This document shows, in pieces, positions 59,169 to 64,000 of a stretch of 64,000 nt of DNA. Where the stretch lies: NCBI GenBank assembly GCA_030062745.1, contig CP099839.1, forward strand, positions 34,753,293 through 34,817,292. The letters are read 5' to 3'. Position numbers and translations under genes: made by a program. Below the pieces are notes generated by a model. That model did not search any database and was not told the origin of the DNA. It saw only the letters and a list, made by a program, of their open reading frames with translations. Origin of the DNA: Capitulum mitella. Taxonomy: Eukaryota; Arthropoda; Thecostraca; Pollicipedomorpha; Pollicipedidae. The first letter of the stretch is position 1. Each line of letters starts with the position of its first letter.

Positions 59169-59281
59169 TTTTCTTTTCTTCCAGACTTTTCCACCAGCCG
59201 ACTGGCACACAAATGAAGAGCAGCCTTTACACTGCACTGGAATCTGCGAGTGGCTGAACACAGTCGTGGTCTTGAAGCAGA
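59169..59281 (-). CDS. Exon resembling the zinc-ribbon core of ribosomal protein eS27
   Basis: On the minus strand a strong acceptor (TTCTCCATTCACTTCTAG) precedes 113 bp ending at GTGAGC (donor from 59168). The frame reads CFKTTTVFSHSQIPVQC, KGCSSFVCQSAGGK, then VWKKRK. In eS27 the corresponding segment has CYKITTVFSHAQ, then C-x2-C, then CQPTGGK, so the TTVFSH core, the second cysteine pair and the CQ..GGK turn match. eS27 is a small-subunit protein that binds zinc through two cysteine pairs. After GGK the usual RLTEGCSFRRK end is absent, and the N-terminal exon was not found. It is either a diverged paralogue exon or a decaying pseudogene. Confidence 0.65.
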
Positions 59282-60636
59282 CTAGAAGTGAATGGAGAAA
59301 ACATTTCTTAAAACTTTACATCATCATTATGCCAACATTATTCAAACAAATAGGACTTGATCGCCGGGAATGAACTGAGATTTATGTTGTTGTCCGAGGT
59401 GAAGACGTAATATTATTGAGCATATATAATTAAATAAGGCACGACAATATAATTCATACTGTCGTGTTTTTCAATTTACTGCTACACTGTTATGATGGTT
59501 TTTGGACCTTCATGTTGACGTTTTTAATACCCTGTGTACCAGAATGTCCAGTTTTACTGGATTGTGGCTGAGACCCGGCAGTGGCAATGCTGCCAGTCCT
59601 TTAAATTGGGATTGACAGCACAGGGCAGGCATGATTTGAGTGATGCCTTATGACTTACCATAACGTGCCAATGATGCGATGTTTCTGTGGCATTTCATAA
59701 CAACATTAAAGACTTTTGATTGTGGCCATACCTACCACATTAGTGTTGGTGACTTATGTATTGTTGTATCCTTCATTTCATATTTGAGCTGACAAGCAAA
59801 GATGTCAACTAATTGTGCTGTGCTCACCTGTTGGTTGTGGGTTGGTGGTAAATGTAAATACCAAGAGCGTAGCTTTTCCTTGTTTTTATATCCAAAAGAA
59901 GATGGCACTAGGTTACCTGGGTGCACAAGTATGTTAGAGGAGAGAAATTTAACTTAGCTAATGAAGCAGTTTGCTTGGAATACTTCGTTGGGGCAAACTG
60001 TGGCCCATTATATTTTGTGGAGAAGAGTGGTTGCCAGTATCAAACCTGTGCTGAAAAGTGGTGCATTGCCATCCAAAAATCCTTCATTATGCATGTCAAG
60101 GTGTTAGATTTTGGGCCAAGGGTGGGTCCACAGCACTGGTTTTTGCCAGTCAGAGGGGGGACCAAATTCCAAAAAGGCATGCTGATTAAAAAAACTCATT
60201 GGACTCTGCTTCATTTTACCTTAAAGACTGTCATGAAACAAACTTTTCTTCATAACTGCTTCCTAGATTTTCTTCGGATTCCAGACCTGAGTCAACTTGG
60301 CTTGTTTTTCTGTTGGGAGACATGCCCTGTGCCCCCCCCCCCACAGATGCATTATTATTTGTGGCACTACTTGGGTGGCAACTGGCATATTTGTTTGGAT
60401 GTGTTAGTGCTAGCTTTGCCATTAGTTTATTTCCATATTGGGAAAGGTTTGCCATTATCTTGGTATGACAAGCTTTTGGTGCTAATTTACAAGTAGATAT
60501 CACCTATCAGTCCCAGTAGGTACAGCACACTAAGAACAACAATTAATTGCATAGATATTCATGTGGCATGTGCTAAGAAGCAAAATTGGTCAAAATAATG
60601 CATCACTGATGCGAGTGAAAATGCATTTTAATTTGA
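59282..60636. other. AT-rich sequence without a supported gene
   Basis: Opposed ORFs of 191 codons (plus, 59921-60496) and 90 codons (minus, 60231-60503) overlap. Neither shows conserved motifs. The minus one has a more protein-like Ser/Asn/Lys composition (SGLESEENLGSSYEE), but no splice context decides it. No eS27 N-terminal exon is visible here. Confidence 0.3.
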
Positions 60637-61330
60637 CTAGCGGCAGCCGCCGGCCTGTCGGCCGGCATAGCCCCATCTAGATGCTGTCGCTACGAGCTCG
60701 TTCCTGTACCCCCATACCCCCCGAGTTCCCCATGTACGCCACACGACACATTCGCGACGCCCCGACAGCAATTTGGAAGTCTGCCGCGCCGCGCATTTAA
60801 AGTTCTTTGCGCGTTCGAATTTTGGAATCGAATCAAGTTTTGGCCAAAGAGGTGACCGAACTGATCCTGGGACCGTCCCACCACCACCATCAAGTTGCCG
60901 GCCGGCGAGAACCTCGTCGGGCTGCCGCGCCGCCGGTGCGGGCCGTCCTTGGCGTGCGGCATCCCTCACTCGCCTGCGGTGTTCCCGGTCACGCTGGAGC
61001 ACCATTGGGTCCTCGCGACGACGCTGCTCGCGCTCGTGCTCCCGCTCGGCATACTGTTCATCACGGCGCGCGTCTCTCAGTCTAGCGGCGTCGGCCTCCC
61101 TTACCTCCACATCCGCGGCACGGGCCACTCGTCGGCGCTCCAGTTCGGCGGCTCGTTCGGCCTCGTTCAGGGCCTCGCGTCGCAGCCGGGCCCGCTCGGC
61201 CGCCCTGCGCCTGTCGGCCGCGCTCGGCCGGCGCCTCATCGCGAGCGTATCACAAATCCACTTCGGGCGCAATACACTTTCACAGTACACACACTCCATA
61301 ATTTCACGCAAAACGCTTGTAGTCCAGGAA
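60637..61330 (-). mobile_element. Helitron 3' part with N-terminal ORF remnant
   Basis: On the minus strand the element ends in a GC hairpin GCCGGCC-GACA-GGCCGGC (60666-60649), eight bases, then CTAG at 60640-60637 followed by a host T. This is the canonical Helitron 3' end (hairpin, CTRR, insertion before T). Upstream, an ATG at 61299 opens MECVYCESVLRPKWICDT, then about 100 residues of Arg/Glu/Ala-rich repeats (RRRPSAADRRR, EREHEREQRRRED). These resemble the charged N-terminal region of Helitron Rep/helicase proteins. No Rep or helicase domain follows, so the copy is internally deleted. Its 5' TC end was not located. Confidence 0.7.
60871..61299 (-). pseudogene. Arg/Glu-rich N-terminal fragment of a Helitron protein
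   Basis: The frame from the ATG at 61299 contains a CVYCESVL cysteine pair and long heptad-like arrays of Arg, Glu, Asp and Ala (RDREHRRRVRDAARQGR). It then runs into the non-coding 3' terminal module, where it ends at the TAG inside the terminal CTAG. It is a truncated coding remnant with no catalytic domains. Confidence 0.5.
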
Positions 61331-61644
61331 GCCTAAATCGGCCAGAACACACACAGCACAACACGTATCAGACGAATGGCTTATTTTTTCAATGCGCCAC
61401 GTATGTAAATCGCGCAAATGCAAAAAAAAAATCACGTGTTCGGTCACGTTTTTTTCTCGGGCACTGCTCACTTGAAGTCACTAAGAAGAAAACAACAGAC
61501 CAATAAAGGGAAGAAATAATCGGAAACTGTTATTAACATGGTAACCGCATTCATTTCCCTCCATGCGGTTTCTACCGTAAGACTACCTAGGGTACAATGT
61601 AGCCGCTGCCTCGTCCTCCTGGGTTTTGCTTTTCTATTTTAGGT
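61331..61644. other. Spacer before the 248-bp tandem repeat
   Basis: AT-rich, with nothing assignable. It may be the missing 5' part of the Helitron. Confidence 0.3.
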
Positions 61645-62368
61645 ATGAGCAAGGGGAGCCCTAATTGACGAAAAAATCACGCAAAAGACCAAATAAGACC
61701 TTTTTGTACGCTTTCGTTGAAAACAACCGCAACGAGACACACCAAATGGCCTATAGCGACGCATTGACAATTGACTGACGAACTTGATGCAAGTATTTTC
61801 AATCGCCAGCTCCCAATGACGGCGCCACGATCTTCAACTGAACACAAAACACTCAAAATGCGTCGATTTTGCGCATGAAGCAAGTTTTATGTATGAGCAA
61901 GGGGAGCCCTAATTGACGAAAAAATCACGCAAAAGACCAAATAAGACCTTTTTGTACGCTTTCGTTGAAAACAACCGCAACGAGACACACCACATGGCCT
62001 ATACCGACGCATTCACAATTGACTGACGAACTTGATGCAAGTATTTTCAATGGCCAGCTCCCAATGACGGCGCCACAATCGTCAACCGAACACAAAACGC
62101 TGAAAATGCGTCGATTTTGCGCATGAAGCCAATTTTATGTATGAGCAAGGGGAGCCCTAATTGACGAAGAAATCACGCAAAAGACGAAATAAGACCTTTT
62201 TGTACGCTTTCGTTGAAAACAACCGCAACGAGACACACCAAATGGCCTATGCCGACGCATTGACAATTGACTGACGAACTCGATGCAAGTATTTTCAATG
62301 GCCAGCTCCCAATGACGGCGCCACAATGTTCAACTGAACGCAAAACACTGAAAATCCGTCGATTTTGC
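61645..62368 (+). repeat. 248-bp tandem repeat, nearly three units
   Basis: ATGAGCAAGGGGAGCCCTAA starts units at 61645, 61893 and 62141, two exact 248-bp periods with about 95% identity by eye. The third unit breaks off after GTCGATTTTGCGCA near 62368. A further unit starts at 63822. The shared AAAATGCGTCGATTTTGCGCA block marks the unit end. Not coding in a conserved frame. Confidence 0.95.
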
Positions 62369-62987
62369 GCAAAACTACGACATGCATCGGTTCGGTTGAT
62401 GCCCCATGGCACGAACAGTTATGTCAAGTATGATGATTTTATTGCGGCGTCAGAACGACAAAACTACGGCCTTTCCATTGGTACTAATTTTGCCAACAAT
62501 GTCACGCTGCGTGCTGTCGAAATCGCGGTGTAAACACAAATGAACCGGTAATGAAAAATGTTGCCATTTTGAAACCTTTGAGAACGGCCATTTTTCTCGT
62601 TGCCTCGGGTGGCACGCGCCACGTGCCGAACCCCGCGCCACGTGTTCGGTGTCATGCTGTTCCCCTGCAGATTCTCTTTCGATGGCATTTGGTTTGGTGT
62701 CGATGCGACCTGCGGTTGCCGAGATCGGGCGCCCGGAAGCGGCGCGCGACACCGTTTTTCCACGATGTCGTCAAAAATACATGCAAACCCTATGGGCGAC
62801 CGAAGCGGGTGCCACGCGCACCCCGTGCACCCCCGACGCCCGAAAACGTGACCAGAATGCATTGTGCCACCAAACCCGTGACCTGGCCGAGTTTCACCTC
62901 TGTGCCGCATGTGGTGTCGGCGCACCAGCCCGTCAAAACCGAACTCCGACGGTCGACATTTTGAAATTTATAATATAGAGATAGAGA
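62369..62987. other. Sequence between tandem repeat and second Helitron end
   Basis: GC-rich from about 62600. Several overlapping ORFs on both strands have no recognisable domain. It may have been carried by the mobile elements around it. Confidence 0.3.
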
Positions 62988-63317
62988 CTAGCGGCAAACA
63001 GCCGGCCTGTCGGCCGGCATAGCCCCACCTGGATGCCACGAGCTCGTCCCTGTACCCCCATACCCCCTGAGTTCCACATGTGCGCCACACGGTGCATTCG
63101 CGACGCTCCGACTGCATTTTGGAAGTCTGCCGCGCCGAGCATTTAAAGCTCTTTGCGCGTTCGAATTTTGGAATCGAATCAAGTTTCGGCCAAAGAGGTG
63201 ACCGAACTGATCCTGGGACCGTCCCACCACCGCCCTGCAGACTTCATTGCCAACAAACGGCGTCTGCTTGATGGTCCAAACGTCCGCAGTCTCATCCCTA
63301 CACCAGCATTCTAGCAC
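62988..63317 (-). mobile_element. Second Helitron 3' end, different upstream sequence
   Basis: The minus strand ends with the same hairpin GCCGGCC-GACA-GGCCGGC (63018-63001), nine bases, and CTAG at 62991-62988 followed by T. The last 240 bp match the 60637-60887 module almost base for base. The match stops abruptly at GGTGGTGGGACGG, upstream of which this copy reads a different frame (LECWCRDETADVWTIKQ, FVGNEVCRA) instead of the Arg/Glu-rich ORF. Confidence 0.75.
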
Positions 63318-63821
63318 CGTTCGACAATCGCGCTTCGCGCTTTAGTCAGTTTAACCGCTGATCGAGCTTCCCCCATTCCGCTGCACAATCGCGCTGCGCG
63401 CTCACGTGGAAACGGACAGCATTCGGCCCCGCCGCAGACCCCACAACTCTCCATTCCTCTCTCCAGAGGACCATATACACGACTATGTGCAGAACGTGAT
63501 CGGGCACACCGACCGCCTCGGACGTCCTTTGCCGCGCGGAACATTTAACTGTTAATGCATGATCGAAATTTGCGTTTCAATCGAAACTCTGCCGAACTTC
63601 TCAACGTCTTCAAACCGCCACCGTCCGGTGATCACGCTGCACCTTTCATTTCGAACAGACAGCTTCTTTTTTCTTAAACAAACTTGGGCAGGCTCGTTTC
63701 CCTGAAACTGTCATGCCAGCACACAAGAGCGTTGTTCGACTAACGCCCTACGCGCTTCATTGCGGCTGCACTTCAACAACTGCAGGTGCTGCCCCTACGC
63801 TGCTGAACAGTCGCGCTGCGT
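63318..63821. other. Spacer with short CAATCGCGCTKCGCGCT echoes
   Basis: ACAATCGCGCTTCGCGCT (about 63323) and ACAATCGCGCTGCGCGCT (63384) repeat, with a related AGTCGCGCTGCG at 63810. No gene is recognised. Confidence 0.4.
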
Positions 63822-64000
63822 ATGAGCAAGGGGAGCCCTAATTGACGAAAAAATCACGCAAAAGACGAAATAAGACCTTTTTGTACGCTTTCGTTGAAAA
63901 CAACCGCAACGAGACACACCAAATGGCCTATGCCGACGCATTGACAATTGACTGACGAACTTGACGCAAGTATTTTCAATGGCCAGCTCCCAATGACGGC
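63822..64000 (+). repeat. Fourth copy of the 248-bp repeat, cut by the window end
   Basis: It starts ATGAGCAAGGGGAGCCCTAA and follows the array at 61645-62368 to the last base of the window. Confidence 0.95.

Noticed and set aside
58883-59257. 125-codon plus-strand ORF
   Set aside because: It runs antisense through the eS27-like exon, whose similarity and splice sites fix the coding strand there. The rest is GC-driven openness.
59921-60496. 191-codon plus-strand ORF
   Set aside because: It overlaps an open minus-strand frame and has no domain; its hydrophobic, Trp/Phe-rich composition looks like the complement of a Lys/Asn-rich sequence.
60773-61506. Long plus-strand ORFs over the Helitron
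   Set aside because: They are shadows of the Arg/Glu-rich minus-strand Helitron ORF in GC-rich sequence.

Overview
This is a gene-poor, repeat-rich stretch of a eukaryotic nuclear genome, most likely an invertebrate and probably an arthropod (a crustacean would fit, but that is a guess). Three things point there. Short GC-rich coding pieces end in canonical GT donors and sit far apart. The sequence between them is packed with eukaryotic mobile elements: TTAA-flanked piggyBac-type MITEs, elements with 8-bp target duplications of hAT type, a Penelope-type retroelement, a LINE, tRNA-derived SINEs and Helitrons. Two of the likely promoters have a TCAGT- or TCATT-like initiator. There are no operons, no CRISPR array and no rRNA gene. 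No complete multi-exon gene can be assembled with confidence.

Layout. 1-6 kb: a GC-rich patch (0.35-0.96 kb), then unannotatable sequence. 6.0-8.9 kb: an old TTAA MITE (family B) split by a 1.72-kb element that carries its own SINE; the 8-bp duplication and the empty site can be read directly. 10.6-12.8 kb: a 30-bp coding-phase minisatellite, a minus-strand first exon (11044-11134) and a third TTAA MITE family (E). 13.4-17 kb: a tandem triplication of a 1.33-1.38-kb unit. 17.2-22 kb: three family B MITEs, two of them joined at one shared TTAA, with a small plus-strand first exon at 18793-18845. 25.9-26.1 kb: a GC-rich minus-strand first-exon candidate. 26.8-27.4 kb: a repeat carrying a long GA microsatellite.

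30.5-32.8 kb is the best genic zone. A minus-strand secreted-protein gene has exon 1 at 31457-31400 and exon 2 at 30669-30531, with compatible phases, a TATA box and initiator at standard spacing, and a SINE in the intron. Upstream lie a 40-bp minisatellite and a likely terminal exon of another minus-strand gene (32801-32648). 33-39 kb: a family A MITE, two short hAT-type MITEs with perfect 8-bp duplications, and a plus-strand signal-peptide exon (37466-37516). 41.6-46.3 kb: decayed Penelope reverse transcriptase, another repeat C copy, and a decayed copy of a multi-copy invertebrate ORF family. 47.2-51.3 kb: TATA promoters and a chain of A, B and A MITEs. 51.9-52.6 kb: a LINE 3' end. 54-55.7 kb: a TATA box, two plus-strand exons and a miRNA-sized hairpin. 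57.5-59.3 kb: a truncated A MITE, then a minus-strand exon resembling the zinc-ribbon core of ribosomal protein eS27. 60.6-64 kb: two Helitron 3' ends with hairpin and CTAG termini, and a 248-bp tandem repeat.

How the parts relate. The host genes visible here are small, spliced and mostly secreted or unknown, and they do not form a pathway. The region's architecture is dominated by TTAA elements that carry G-run/C-run hairpins near their ends and nuclear-receptor half-sites (a DR1 in family B, an everted repeat in family A).
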